Notes: generated by a model from the letters alone, not told the origin. Positions 17,199-26,216 are shown, counted from the first letter of the stretch. The stretch is 64,000 bases of DNA from Kiloniella laminariae (GCF_027214005.1 NZ_JAPWGY010000009.1:79540-143539), one strand, 5' to 3'. A program made the numbers and translations.

Positions 17199-17946
17199 TA
17201 CTGCAAAACTTGCCCTGAGTCTGCTTGATCTCACCAGCCTCTCTGAGAGCGACACAAAAGAGAGTATCCGTACACTCTGTGCAAAAGCCGTTACTCCTTT
17301 TGCACATGTTGCCGCCGTTTGTGTCTACCCGCAGTTCCTTTCGCTATGCCGTGAAACCCTCGATAATACCGGCGTTAATTTTGCTGCAGTCGCAAACTTC
17401 CCCGCCGGAAACGAAGGGCTGAAAGCCGCAATCCAGCAAACCCGGAAAATTATCGAATTGGGCGGCAACGAAGTTGATGTCGTTGTGCCTTATCAAGAGT
17501 GGATTGCCGGAAACAAAACCAGTTCTCCTGACCTGGTAAAAGCTTGCAAAGACGTTTGTGGTGCCAATGTTTCCCTCAAGGTTATTCTCGAAAGCGGGGC
17601 TTTTGCCAACCAAGCCGAGCTTTATGAACTAAGCCAGGCCAGTATTTCTTCCGGTGCCGATTTCATCAAAACCTCGACGGGTAAAACAGATGTATCAGCA
17701 ACATTGGAAGCCGCACAAACAATGCTTGAGGCCATCCGCGACAGCGGGAAAGCCTGTGGCTTCAAGGCATCTGGCGGCATCCGCACCCATGCACAGGCTG
17801 TAGAATATATGGAACTGGCATCAAAAATCATGGGGGAACATTGGATTTCGCCAGAAACTTTCCGCTTTGGTGCCAGTGGCCTCCTGAATGATCTGTTGTC
17901 AATCCTTGGCCACAAGGAACTGGCGGCTGAACAAGGCGGATATTGA
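17191..17946 (+). CDS. deoC: Deoxyribose-phosphate aldolase
   Basis: 251-residue class I aldolase splitting 2-deoxyribose-5-phosphate into glyceraldehyde-3-phosphate and acetaldehyde. The Schiff-base lysine lies in FIKTSTGKT near residue 161; the second conserved lysine is in ACGFKASGGIRT near 193. VCVYPQFL and VANFPAGN near residues 47 and 70 are also typical. The length matches the longer E. coli-like class. Start overlaps punA by 8 bases and the stop overlaps deoA by 4 bases, showing tight coupling. Confidence 0.95.
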   Translation: MTDTAKLALSLLDLTSLSESDTKESIRTLCAKAVTPFAHVAAVCVYPQFLSLCRETLDNTGVNFAAVANFPAGNEGLKAAIQQTRKIIELGGNEVDVVVPYQEWIAGNKTSSPDLVKACKDVCGANVSLKVILESGAFANQAELYELSQASISSGADFIKTSTGKTDVSATLEAAQTMLEAIRDSGKACGFKASGGIRTHAQAVEYMELASKIMGEHWISPETFRFGASGLLNDLLSILGHKELAAEQGGY

Positions 17947-19268
17947 TGTATCTTCCCCAAGAGATCATCCGAAAAAAACGGGAAGGCGAAAAACTTACCC
18001 CGGAAGAAATCTCTTTCTTTGTACAGGGAATTACCACAGAAACTGTCAGTGAAGGGCAGATAGCCGCACTGGGCATGGCAATTTTTTTCAAGGGGATGTC
18101 TCTTCCGGAAACCATTGACCTGACTAAAGCCATGATCGCGTCCGGCCAGACGATTACCTGGCAAGAACTTTCAGATCTGGGACCCGTTCTCGACAAGCAT
18201 TCAACCGGTGGGGTCGGCGATAAATTAAGCCTGATGCTTGCCCCCATTATTGCTGCCTGTGGCGGTTTTGTTCCCATGATCTCGGGACGTGGACTTGGTC
18301 ATACGGGTGGAACACTGGACAAACTGGATTCCATTCCCGGGTACAAAACCGACATAAGTATCGAGCACTTCAAGAAAGTTACCCGAAAGGCAGGCTGTGC
18401 CATTGTCGGGCAGACTGCGAATCTTGCACCGGCAGACAAGCGATTCTATGCGATCAGGGACATCACTGCCACAGTGGAATCCATTCCCCTTATCACGGCT
18501 TCAATTCTCTCCAAAAAGCTTTCCGCAGGTCTGCAGGGACTGGTGATGGATGTCAAAACGGGAAGTGGTGCCTTTGCCAAGTCATTCGAAATGGCAGAAG
18601 CCCTTGCCCAGAGTATTACAGATGTTGCGGCTGGCGCCGGATTACCGACCTCTGCATTGATCACTGATATGAACCAGGTTCTGGGTACAACAGCAGGAAA
18701 TGCCCTCGAAGTTCAGGAGGCCGTGACGTACCTTTCCGGAGAAAATCATCATGGTCACCAGCATGAGATTGTTAAGGCCCTCTGCGCTGAACTCCTCCTG
18801 ATTGGTGGTTTGGCCCGATCTCCTCAAGAAGCCGAAGACAAGATCAAGGAAGTGCTGGAAACAGGCGCAGCTCTCGCAAAGTTTGACGAAATGGTTCTCG
18901 GTCTGGGAGGTCCCAAAAATTTCTGCGCTACAGCAGATAAACATCTGACCAAAGCAGCCGTAGAAATAGATGTATTCATGAATGCAGAAGGCTATCTTGG
19001 CGCTATGGATAGCCGGAAGATCGGGCTTGCCGTCGTCTCCCTCGGTGGAGGTCGAACCGCAGCTGGGCAACAGATAGATCACTCGGTTGGCTTCAGCCAT
19101 ATTCAACCTGTCGGAACAATAATTGACCCGCGACAACCATTGGCCCGGGTACATGCCAAAACAAGGGAAGCAGCTGAAACAGCGGCTCGTAATTACTGCT
19201 CCTCAATTACGGTATCGGATACTTGCCCCGCGATAACAGCACCTGTTTTGAACAAGATACAGAGTTAA
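17943..19268 (+). CDS. deoA: Thymidine phosphorylase
   Basis: 441-residue enzyme cleaving thymidine and deoxyuridine to base and deoxyribose-1-phosphate. The signature KHSTGGVGDKLSLMLAP near residue 84, the phosphate-binding SGRGLGHTGGTLDKLDSIPG near 116-135 (glycine-rich) and the segment MDVKTGSGAF near 203 are all present. The order of the helical and alpha/beta domains and the length are normal for DeoA. It acts on products of cdd and passes the sugar phosphate to deoB and deoC. Confidence 0.96.
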   Translation: MMYLPQEIIRKKREGEKLTPEEISFFVQGITTETVSEGQIAALGMAIFFKGMSLPETIDLTKAMIASGQTITWQELSDLGPVLDKHSTGGVGDKLSLMLAPIIAACGGFVPMISGRGLGHTGGTLDKLDSIPGYKTDISIEHFKKVTRKAGCAIVGQTANLAPADKRFYAIRDITATVESIPLITASILSKKLSAGLQGLVMDVKTGSGAFAKSFEMAEALAQSITDVAAGAGLPTSALITDMNQVLGTTAGNALEVQEAVTYLSGENHHGHQHEIVKALCAELLLIGGLARSPQEAEDKIKEVLETGAALAKFDEMVLGLGGPKNFCATADKHLTKAAVEIDVFMNAEGYLGAMDSRKIGLAVVSLGGGRTAAGQQIDHSVGFSHIQPVGTIIDPRQPLARVHAKTREAAETAARNYCSSITVSDTCPAITAPVLNKIQS

Positions 19269-19271
19269 AAA

Positions 19272-20495
19272 ATGGCCAGAGCATTTATCCTTCTACTCGA
19301 CTCCTTTGGTATTGGCGGCGCTCCGGACGCCAGAAACTTTGGTGATGAAGGAGCTGACACCCTCGGCCACATTGCAAAAGAATGCGCGGCGGGCAGAGCA
19401 GACAAGGCAGGCGTGAGATCTGGGCCTCTGGCATTACCTATTATGGAATCTCTCGGGCTTGGTCTGGCAGCCCAAACCAGTACAGGTCTTCTGCCGGAGG
19501 GTTTTTCCTCCACAATATCTCCTCCCAACTCTCTTTATGGATGTGCCAGTGAAACCAGTAACGGCAAGGACACGCCGAGTGGTCATTGGGAAATAGCTGG
19601 CGTCCCCGTTACCTTCGACTGGGGATATTTCCCCAACAAACGCCCCTGCTTTGACCAGGATCTGATCACCGACATTATTACCAGGGCTAAACTCCCCGGC
19701 ATTCTGGGGAACTGCCATGCCTCCGGGACAGAGATCATCGAAGAATTCGGTGCAGAACATATGGTTAGTGGCAAACCGATCCTCTACACCTCTGCAGATA
19801 GCGTTCTTCAGGTTGCAGCACACGAGGAAAGCTTTGGCCTGGATCGTCTGATGGAACTTTGCCTGACCATACGGGATCTGGTTGATGATCTGAATATCGG
19901 CCGCGTCATTGCCCGCCCCTTTATTGGCAATGATTCAAAACCCTTTGTCCGGACCGGAAATCGCCGGGACTTTAGTGTTCTCCCCCCTGCCCCGACGTTG
20001 CTAAATCATGTCAGGGATGCCGGGCGCGAAATGATCGCCATTGGCAAAGTTGGAGATATCTATGCACATCAAGGTCCGACACAGGTGATCAAAGCCAGTG
20101 GGCATGATCAATTGTTCGAGAAAACCATGATCCAGGTTCGTTCAGCTCCCGAAGGGTCATTAACCTTCACAAACTTCGTCGACTTTGACAGCCTCTATGG
20201 CCATCGACGGGATGTGATTGGCTACGCTGCTGCTTTGGAAGATTTTGATCATAAACTCGCGGTTTTGATGCCTGAACTGAAAAGTGGCGATCTGGTTGTA
20301 CTTACTGCCGACCACGGCTGCGATCCGACTTGGGCAGGAAGTGATCACACCCGAGAGAATATCCCCGTCCTGGCATTTGGTCCGGGCTTGCCCACAGGAA
20401 ATATCGGGCGACGCAGCACTTTTGCTGACATCGGACAATCTGTCGCCAGCTTCTTGGGCGTGCCCCCCCTAACAGCCGGACAGTCTTTTATTTAG
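19272..20495 (+). CDS. deoB: Phosphopentomutase
   Basis: 407-residue metal-dependent mutase of the alkaline-phosphatase superfamily, converting (deoxy)ribose-1-phosphate to the 5-phosphate. The N-terminal metal site LLDSFGIGGAPDA (Asp near residue 10), the phospho-threonine region SNGKDTPSGHWEIAG near 97, and the C-terminal metal block LTADHGCDPTWAGSDHTREN (residues about 340-359) are clear. It lies 3 bases after deoA. With DeoA, PunA and DeoC it completes the route from nucleosides to glycolytic intermediates. Confidence 0.96.
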   Translation: MARAFILLLDSFGIGGAPDARNFGDEGADTLGHIAKECAAGRADKAGVRSGPLALPIMESLGLGLAAQTSTGLLPEGFSSTISPPNSLYGCASETSNGKDTPSGHWEIAGVPVTFDWGYFPNKRPCFDQDLITDIITRAKLPGILGNCHASGTEIIEEFGAEHMVSGKPILYTSADSVLQVAAHEESFGLDRLMELCLTIRDLVDDLNIGRVIARPFIGNDSKPFVRTGNRRDFSVLPPAPTLLNHVRDAGREMIAIGKVGDIYAHQGPTQVIKASGHDQLFEKTMIQVRSAPEGSLTFTNFVDFDSLYGHRRDVIGYAAALEDFDHKLAVLMPELKSGDLVVLTADHGCDPTWAGSDHTRENIPVLAFGPGLPTGNIGRRSTFADIGQSVASFLGVPPLTAGQSFI

Positions 20496-20535
20496 GCTTT
20501 AGCAGTTCCCCCCAACAGATGAACAAGAGAAAAAC

Positions 20536-21510
20536 ATGGTTTTAAAAGCAGAAATCCACAGCCATCTTGAAGGTACGGCCTCTCCTGCTTTGGTCAGGAA
20601 ACTTGCCAGCCGACATGGCATGACACTTCCGGACAACCTTTTCACCAGTGACGACAACTTTCGCTGGACCACCTTTCTCGAGTTTCTCAAGGCCTATGAC
20701 ATGGCCAGTGCTGTGATCAGAGTTCCTGAAGATTATCGTGATGTAACTTATGATTATCTTAAACGCTGTGCAGCTGAAGACACACTCTATGTCGAGGTCA
20801 TGTCTTCCCCGGATCATGCTGCTATGGCCGGAATGACATATCAGGATCACCTCGAGGGGATTACCCGGGGCATTACAGATGCAACAAACGACTTCGGGAT
20901 AGAAGCCCGGATTATTGTTACCTGCGTTCGACACCTTGGCCCTGCTCAGGCAGAAAAGGTAGCCCTACAGGCCGTTGCCAATCCTCACCCCCTTGTGGTT
21001 GGTTTCGGCATGGGAGGAGATGAGAATGCTCATCATCCCTCTGATTTTGCCAAAGCCTTTCACATTGCCGATGAAGCAGGGTTACAGTGCAACGTCCACG
21101 CAGGAGAAATGGCGGGTCCAGAAAGTGTCATAGCTGCCCTTGACCATTTACCCGTTAAACGGATTGGCCACGGCGTAAGGTCGATTGAAGACCCGGATCT
21201 GGTCAAAAGACTGATTGATGAGGAAATTACTCTTGAAGTTTGCCCCGGCAGCAATATTGCCCTTGGCGTTTTTACCAGTTTTAACGAACACTCTTTTCTT
21301 AAACTCCAGGCTGCAGGGGTCAAGGTAACCTTGAATTCTGACGATGCCCCTTATTTTGCGACTTCAATCGGGAAAGAATATCTTATAGCACGCGAGCATT
21401 TCAAACTTTCAGATGACGAACTGCTGCAGCTGACCCGAACATCAATTGAAAACTCTTTCGCAGATCAAAAGACCAAGTTAAAACTGCTGGCTCGTGTCCA
21501 AAGTGCTTAA
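20536..21510 (+). CDS. add: Adenosine deaminase
   Basis: 324-residue zinc amidohydrolase converting adenosine and deoxyadenosine to inosine forms, which PunA can then cleave. Motifs in order are the zinc pair AEIHSHLEGTA near residue 5, CNVHAGE near 185 (zinc His and catalytic Glu three residues on), RIGHGVRSIEDP near 211, LEVCPGSNIALGVF near 234, and LNSDDAPYF near 262 (zinc Asp). The Ser in place of Val in HSHLEG is a minor change. It sits 40 bases after deoB on the same strand. Confidence 0.92.
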   Translation: MVLKAEIHSHLEGTASPALVRKLASRHGMTLPDNLFTSDDNFRWTTFLEFLKAYDMASAVIRVPEDYRDVTYDYLKRCAAEDTLYVEVMSSPDHAAMAGMTYQDHLEGITRGITDATNDFGIEARIIVTCVRHLGPAQAEKVALQAVANPHPLVVGFGMGGDENAHHPSDFAKAFHIADEAGLQCNVHAGEMAGPESVIAALDHLPVKRIGHGVRSIEDPDLVKRLIDEEITLEVCPGSNIALGVFTSFNEHSFLKLQAAGVKVTLNSDDAPYFATSIGKEYLIAREHFKLSDDELLQLTRTSIENSFADQKTKLKLLARVQSA

Positions 21511-21537
21511 ATAATTCCGAACACAGGTTTCCTGCGA

Positions 21538-22134
21538 ATGGCAAAACTCTATTTCTATTACTCCTCCATGAACGCCGGGAAATCAACCGTCCTGCTCCAA
21601 TCAAGCTACAACTACCAGGAACGCGGTATGGGAACGTTGCTTTTCACCGCCGCTCTGGATGACCGATACGGTATTGGCAAAATTTCATCCCGTATTGGCC
21701 TTCAGGCAGAAGCACTTATATATGGCCGAAAGGATAATTTGTTTGAAATGGCACGGACAGAAGTTGCCAAACGACAAATCAGCTGTGTTTTTATAGATGA
21801 GTCTCAGTTCCTGACCAAGGAACAGGTATTTCAGGTCAGTGAAATTGTCGATTGCCTGGACATACCTGTCCTGGCTTATGGCCTTCGCACAGATTTTCAG
21901 GGCAACCTGTTCGAAGGAAGCGAACGTTTACTGGCCTGGGCTGATGTTCTTCACGAACTCAAAACGATTTGTCACTGTGGTCGCAAGGCCACCATGGTTA
22001 TGAGGGTTGATGAACAGGGAGAGCCGATCCGGGAGGGCACCCAGGTAGAAATTGGTGGGAATGACCGCTATGTACCAGTCTGCCGGAAGCACTTCAAAGA
22101 AGAGGTGCTCCAGCTATCACAGACAGCTCTTTAA
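21538..22134 (+). CDS. tdk: Thymidine kinase
   Basis: 198-residue type II thymidine kinase that phosphorylates thymidine and deoxyuridine. P-loop [14 protein letters not shown] near residues 7-20, the Walker B/catalytic segment VFIDESQFL near 84, and a C-terminal zinc ribbon with [17 protein letters not shown] and VPVCRKHF (four Cys/His ligands) are visible. It is the last gene of the nucleoside operon, 27 bases after add, giving the cell a choice between salvage and catabolism of imported thymidine. No clear terminator follows. Confidence 0.96.
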   Translation: MAKLYFYYSSMNAGKSTVLLQSSYNYQERGMGTLLFTAALDDRYGIGKISSRIGLQAEALIYGRKDNLFEMARTEVAKRQISCVFIDESQFLTKEQVFQVSEIVDCLDIPVLAYGLRTDFQGNLFEGSERLLAWADVLHELKTICHCGRKATMVMRVDEQGEPIREGTQVEIGGNDRYVPVCRKHFKEEVLQLSQTAL

Positions 22135-22317
22135 CAATCCTGACGATTAGGTTCACCTGCAGGAATTACTAACCGGAAGTAGAGCTTTGAATTTATTTTT
22201 CTCATTTAGCTAAAATTAACAACTGGCTCTCTAATCTATATCTCCAATAGGTTCCTAAGCTCTTCTTTTCATTACGAAGGGCCTCGCATTATCGTATCAA
22301 AGGTCAGAAAAACAGGC

Positions 22318-24894
22318 ATGAGCATCGTGGTTCAAAGCTCTTTGAAAAGGTTTGCTCGAAGTACGGCTCTGCTTTATGCCACCCTCGCCTTTCTTCTGGT
22401 TTTCTTTTTTGTCGGTATCACCTTCAAACTTGAACAGCGTGCAGTTCTCCAGCAGGAACAGATTTTTAATGAACAGCAATTCCTGCAAACACAAATTGCA
22501 GCTCGGGCTTTTCAGCAAATTCTGGATGATATCACCCGCTTCTCTCTTCAACTCGAAAGTCATTTCGACATCGATCGCCTGGATAAGTCCAGAACAGCTG
22601 AGCAGCTCAACTCAGGCCTTTTACAGACACAAGATTTTCAACAGGAGATCCTCGGCGTCCTGATTTACAATGCTCAACAGACTCTTCTCCTAAGCACTCT
22701 GGATGAGAAAAAAAATAACAACCTCTCTCTCATCTATGGAACAGTTAATGCGTGGATACAACAAAACTGGGTAGCGCTTGCCTCCCCGGAAATCACATCA
22801 ATCGTTCCCGTTTTTCATGTCACAGAAAACGAACAGTTTTTTGCTATTCTGCGGCCTATACGTCGATCAGGTATCTTCACAGCGGTTTCGGTAACGGTCG
22901 CCGATCTCTCCTATCTGTCCCAACAATACATAAAACCCTTACGTTCAGGAGAATATGGCGCAGCATTTATGCTAAATGAACAAGGGGTTGTGATTTATGA
23001 CCATGAAACAGAAATCATTGGTCGCAGTGTTTTTGATGATTTGCACAAATCCTATCCAGATCTTCAACGCATAGACCAACGTCTAGTTACTGAAACATCT
23101 GGCCAGGACGAATACTATTTTTCTGCTTCACGTCTGGATAGCCAGAAAACCGTCAGAAAACTAATTTCCTGGCACAGCATCAAAATCGATACGCGTCGAC
23201 TTGTCATTGCCCTTTCCGCGCCTGATACAGAAATTACCCGCCCGATTGAAAAATTACGCCAACAGGCCATTATACTCGCCCTCCTCCTTGCCTTTGGATT
23301 AATGGTAATTACCGCTCTGTTTTTTAAAAAAGATCTCTACTCATTGCGGAGGACAGCAAAACAGCTTGAAACAGAATTAACCCTGCGTGACCAGGCACTG
23401 AGCAAGGCGGAAAAAAATTACAGCGAGATGATTGAAAACGCGGCCATCGGGATATACCGAACCACGCCAGATGGACGCCTTCTCCAGGCAAACCCATATC
23501 TTGTACGGCTAAATGCCTGTGAGAGTGAAGAGGAACTGATTCTTATTGCCAATTTCAATGACGACCGCTGGTATAAAGAGAATGACAGACGCCTTGAATT
23601 TAAAAAGAAAATGGAAAAAGAAGGTTATGTCGAAGGTTTTGTTTCCCAGATCAAAAGCCTGAAAAACCGGGAAGACAAATGGGTCAGTGAAACGGCCCGT
23701 GCTGTCAGGGACGAAGAGGGAAATATACTTTTTTATGAAGGAACCATGCTGGATGTCACCCATTTGGTTCATACCGAAGAAGCCCGAAACAAAAGTGACG
23801 CCAACCTGCGGGCTCATATTACGGCCATGCCCGATCTGGGAATCATCTATTCGCGCAAGGGAGATGTCATTGATATCTACGGCGATCAAAAACTGCTCTT
23901 CCTCAACAAAGAACAGATGATCGGGCGAAACCTGAAAGAGATGGCTGGCAGCAAGGCAGTCGAACTCTGGATGGATATCATAGGCAAAACCATCGCGACT
24001 GAGAAGGTGCAGAACCTGGAATATTTTATGCCCATGGATGGGGCTCCACGATGGTTTGAGGCTCGTTCAGCGCTGATCATTGACAAGGAAAATACCTGCC
24101 CCAGTGTCGTCATTTTAATACGTGACATAACCCAACGTCATCTTGATCAGGAAGCCCTGATCACCGCTCTGGAAAATGCCGATCTGGCGAACAGATCAAA
24201 ATCTGAATTCCTGGCAAACATGAGCCACGAATTAAGAACCCCCCTGAATGCGATATTGGGCTATTCAGAGATTATGGAACAGCAGTTGCTCGGCCCGCTC
24301 GAAAACAAAAAATACCTCGGCTATGTCTCTGACATTCACAGCAGCGGCGCACTTTTACTTGAGATCATAAATGATATTCTCGACCTCTCTAAAATCGAGG
24401 CCGGGCGCTATACCCTCGAAGAAGAAAACATCAATCTTGCCGAAGTGGTTGAACAGACCAACCGTATTATCAAAGGAACCGCAGCAGAAAAAAACCTGGA
24501 GTTCGATATAAACCGTATCCCTGCCTTTATCCTCTATGCTGACGCCAGAGCCCTTAAACAAATTCTTTTAAATCTCTTGTCCAATGCCATCAAGTTCACG
24601 CCAGCAGGCGGCAAGGTCATCCTTTCAGCCAGCCAGGAAAATTCCGGTATCCAGATAAAGGTAACCGACACAGGAATCGGAATGGAACCCCATGACCTTG
24701 CCAGAATCTTTGAACCTTTCTTCCGCGTAGGGCAGACAATGACGACAGAAGTCTCCGGCACAGGAATTGGCCTGGCCCTGACCAGAAAACTGGTGGAATT
24801 TCATCAAGGTACTCTGGAGATACAAAGCACAATTGATGAAGGAACCACCGCAACTGTTACGCTGCCCCTCGCCCGATTGATCGGAAGGGGATAA
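22318..24894 (+). CDS. Membrane-bound PAS sensor histidine kinase
   Basis: 858-residue hybrid-free histidine kinase. An N-terminal membrane span (about residues 17-37) is followed by a roughly 280-residue periplasmic sensing region resembling a double Cache domain, and a second span near residues 317-337 (IILALLLAFGLMVITALFF). Two PAS-like domains follow (ENAAIGIYRTTPDGRLLQAN near 380 and a second near 500). The kinase core has H637 in FLANMSHELRTPLNA, the N box LLNLLSNAIKF, G1 VTDTGIGM, F box FEPFFR and G2 GTGIGLAL. No receiver is fused and no response regulator adjoins, so its partner and signal are unknown. Confidence 0.88.
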   Translation: MSIVVQSSLKRFARSTALLYATLAFLLVFFFVGITFKLEQRAVLQQEQIFNEQQFLQTQIAARAFQQILDDITRFSLQLESHFDIDRLDKSRTAEQLNSGLLQTQDFQQEILGVLIYNAQQTLLLSTLDEKKNNNLSLIYGTVNAWIQQNWVALASPEITSIVPVFHVTENEQFFAILRPIRRSGIFTAVSVTVADLSYLSQQYIKPLRSGEYGAAFMLNEQGVVIYDHETEIIGRSVFDDLHKSYPDLQRIDQRLVTETSGQDEYYFSASRLDSQKTVRKLISWHSIKIDTRRLVIALSAPDTEITRPIEKLRQQAIILALLLAFGLMVITALFFKKDLYSLRRTAKQLETELTLRDQALSKAEKNYSEMIENAAIGIYRTTPDGRLLQANPYLVRLNACESEEELILIANFNDDRWYKENDRRLEFKKKMEKEGYVEGFVSQIKSLKNREDKWVSETARAVRDEEGNILFYEGTMLDVTHLVHTEEARNKSDANLRAHITAMPDLGIIYSRKGDVIDIYGDQKLLFLNKEQMIGRNLKEMAGSKAVELWMDIIGKTIATEKVQNLEYFMPMDGAPRWFEARSALIIDKENTCPSVVILIRDITQRHLDQEALITALENADLANRSKSEFLANMSHELRTPLNAILGYSEIMEQQLLGPLENKKYLGYVSDIHSSGALLLEIINDILDLSKIEAGRYTLEEENINLAEVVEQTNRIIKGTAAEKNLEFDINRIPAFILYADARALKQILLNLLSNAIKFTPAGGKVILSASQENSGIQIKVTDTGIGMEPHDLARIFEPFFRVGQTMTTEVSGTGIGLALTRKLVEFHQGTLEIQSTIDEGTTATVTLPLARLIGRG

Positions 24895-25055
24895 AATACA
24901 ACAACTGTATTTCTGGAAACTTTCTGGAAAGGATTTAATGCAATAATAGAATCCAGATCAGAAAGAAACTGATCCCAGCTCACACACAGTGTTAGAGCCC
25001 CAATTTACACTAAAGAGTTTAACCCGTTAATTTTAACTTCGGGAGAATGACAATC

Positions 25056-25169
25056 ATGGAATGGCTGGCCCTCTTACCCATCATCTGTCTTTTGAGCTAT
25101 CTTGTGCTTTTTATGCAAAAAGAACCCATTCCCTGTCGGATCAAAACCCGACCTTCTTCCCGAAAATAA
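25056..25169 (+). CDS. Possible 37-residue single-span membrane protein
   Basis: A short ORF with a GGGAG site 11 bases before its ATG. It encodes a hydrophobic N-terminal segment (WLALLPIICLLSYLVLFM) and a basic Pro/Arg-rich tail ending TRPSSRK, which suggests one membrane span with the tail in the cytoplasm. A rho-independent terminator follows 24 bases after the stop, so the ORF looks like an independent short transcript between the histidine kinase and the cold-shock gene. I do not recognise a family. It could instead be chance coding inside a small RNA. Confidence 0.4.
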   Translation: MEWLALLPIICLLSYLVLFMQKEPIPCRIKTRPSSRK

Positions 25170-25193
25170 GGTAAACTTATTTTGTATACTCTG

Positions 25194-25238
25194 CGGGACC
25201 ACCACTTCGACAGGAAGTGGCTTGGTCCCGTTTCGTTT
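25194..25238 (+). terminator. Rho-independent terminator after the small ORF
   Basis: Long stem with CGGGACCA pairing TGGTCCCG and CCACTT pairing AAGTGG, interrupted by a 2-base bulge, a 7-base loop, then TTTCGTTT. It closes the transcript containing the 37-residue ORF. Confidence 0.8.
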
Positions 25239-25327
25239 GTATTTCCCAAGTTTGTTCTTAAAGAAAAATCCGACCGAACCCTGAAGATTTTTATATAAGT
25301 TCCCTCTGAATTTTTGTTCATGGGATC

Positions 25328-25355
25328 TTGACTTTTTTATTGATTCACCTAAATA
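25328..25355 (+). promoter_or_regulatory. Probable sigma-70 promoter of the cold-shock gene
   Basis: TTGACT at 25328-25333 and TAAATA at 25350-25355 with 16 bases between. Initiation about 7 bases downstream would give a leader of roughly 140 bases before the cold-shock ORF, in keeping with the long structured leaders of cspA-type genes. Read by eye only. Confidence 0.55.
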
Positions 25356-25504
25356 CGGCTCATCGTTTTACATTTGTTATGTGTTACTTCAATAGCCGAC
25401 AGGCCGATTTGCTGAGTTATCCCCTGACAGTGTGAGCGCTACCCAAAGCGTGGTGAAACTATCACGCACGCAGATACTAACCTCCTGTTAGAGGAATTAT
25501 GACT

Positions 25505-25714
25505 ATGACTATTGGTGTCGTTAAATTTTTCAACCCGACTAAAGGCTACGGCTTCATCGAACCAGAAGATGGTTCCAAAGATGCATTCGTTCACATTTCC
25601 GCAGTTGAACGTGCCGGCCTGAGCACTCTTAACGAAGGTCAGAAAGTTTCCTATGAACTGGAAACCGGCAGAAACGGAAAAGCTTCAGCTGAGAACCTGT
25701 CCATCGTAGAATAA
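25505..25714 (+). CDS. Cold-shock domain protein (CspA family)
   Basis: 69-residue single cold-shock-domain RNA/DNA chaperone. The RNP motifs are GYGFIEPE (RNP1, near residue 15) and DAFVHISAV (RNP2, near residue 28). I prefer the ATG at 25505, 9 bases after GAGGA; the ATG at 25499 is only 3 bases from that site and adds two residues (MT). It sits alone between terminators at 25238 and 25741 and has its own promoter and long leader, so post-transcriptional control by temperature or growth state is plausible. The product fits the usual 65-70-residue size exactly. Confidence 0.95.
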   Translation: MTIGVVKFFNPTKGYGFIEPEDGSKDAFVHISAVERAGLSTLNEGQKVSYELETGRNGKASAENLSIVE

Positions 25715-25740
25715 GTTCTGTACAAGAACCTGTTTTATAA

Positions 25741-25776
25741 AACAACGGCCTCTGATTTCATCAGAGGCCGTTGTTG
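25741..25776. terminator. Bidirectional terminator between csp and the leftward catabolic operon
   Basis: A 15-bp perfect stem (AACAACGGCCTCTGA with TCAGAGGCCGTTGTT) around a 5-base loop. It lies between convergent genes and has T-rich sequence on both sides, so it can end both the csp transcript and the 12.5-kb leftward operon. Confidence 0.85.
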
Positions 25777-25805
25777 GTTTTAGGAAATTTGATTTGTAAA
25801 ACAGG

Positions 25806-26216
25806 TTAATCGGGAATAACAGCCGTTGTTTCGATTTCGAGTTTTGCCCGATCTTCCATAAATGCACTGACTTCGATCACCGCCATGACAGGATAATGGC
25901 GACCGATAATCTCCCGGTAAGCCTCTCCTACGGCCTTCAGTGATGAAAGATACTCCTGCTTGTCCCGGATAAACCAGGTCATACGCACAATATGCTCAGG
26001 TTTAGCCTCGGCTTCTTCAAGAATCGCAACAATATTTAGAAGTGCCTGACGAAACTGGGCAGCAAAATCATCGCTCTCGAACTCTTCTTTCTCATTCCAG
26101 CCGATAATTCCCGCGAGATAAACAGTTTGTCCTCGTGCGGCAATAATTCCGTTGCTATAGCCTTTGGCCACCGGCCATCCCGGAGGTTGAAGTTGTCGGT
26201 GTGCAGTCCCGGTCAT
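25806..26216 (-). CDS. RidA (YjgF/YER057c) family protein without the catalytic arginine
   Basis: 136-residue protein of the Rid superfamily, whose canonical members hydrolyse reactive enamines and imines and release ammonia. I start at the ATG at 26216, which has AGAGGAAA upstream and overlaps the thioesterase stop (ATGA). The fold is recognisable: VYLAGIIGW near residue 32, HIVRMTWFIRD near 75, YPVMAVIEVSAF near 108, LEIETTAV near 126. The residue matching E. coli RidA Arg105 is M111, while the conserved Glu (E127) is kept. That places it with the Arg-less Rid subgroups of unknown activity. It is the last gene of the anthranilate operon, whose monooxygenase product is an enamine, which makes a role in deamination attractive but unproven. 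Confidence 0.8.
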   Translation of the reverse strand: MTGTAHRQLQPPGWPVAKGYSNGIIAARGQTVYLAGIIGWNEKEEFESDDFAAQFRQALLNIVAILEEAEAKPEHIVRMTWFIRDKQEYLSSLKAVGEAYREIIGRHYPVMAVIEVSAFMEDRAKLEIETTAVIPD

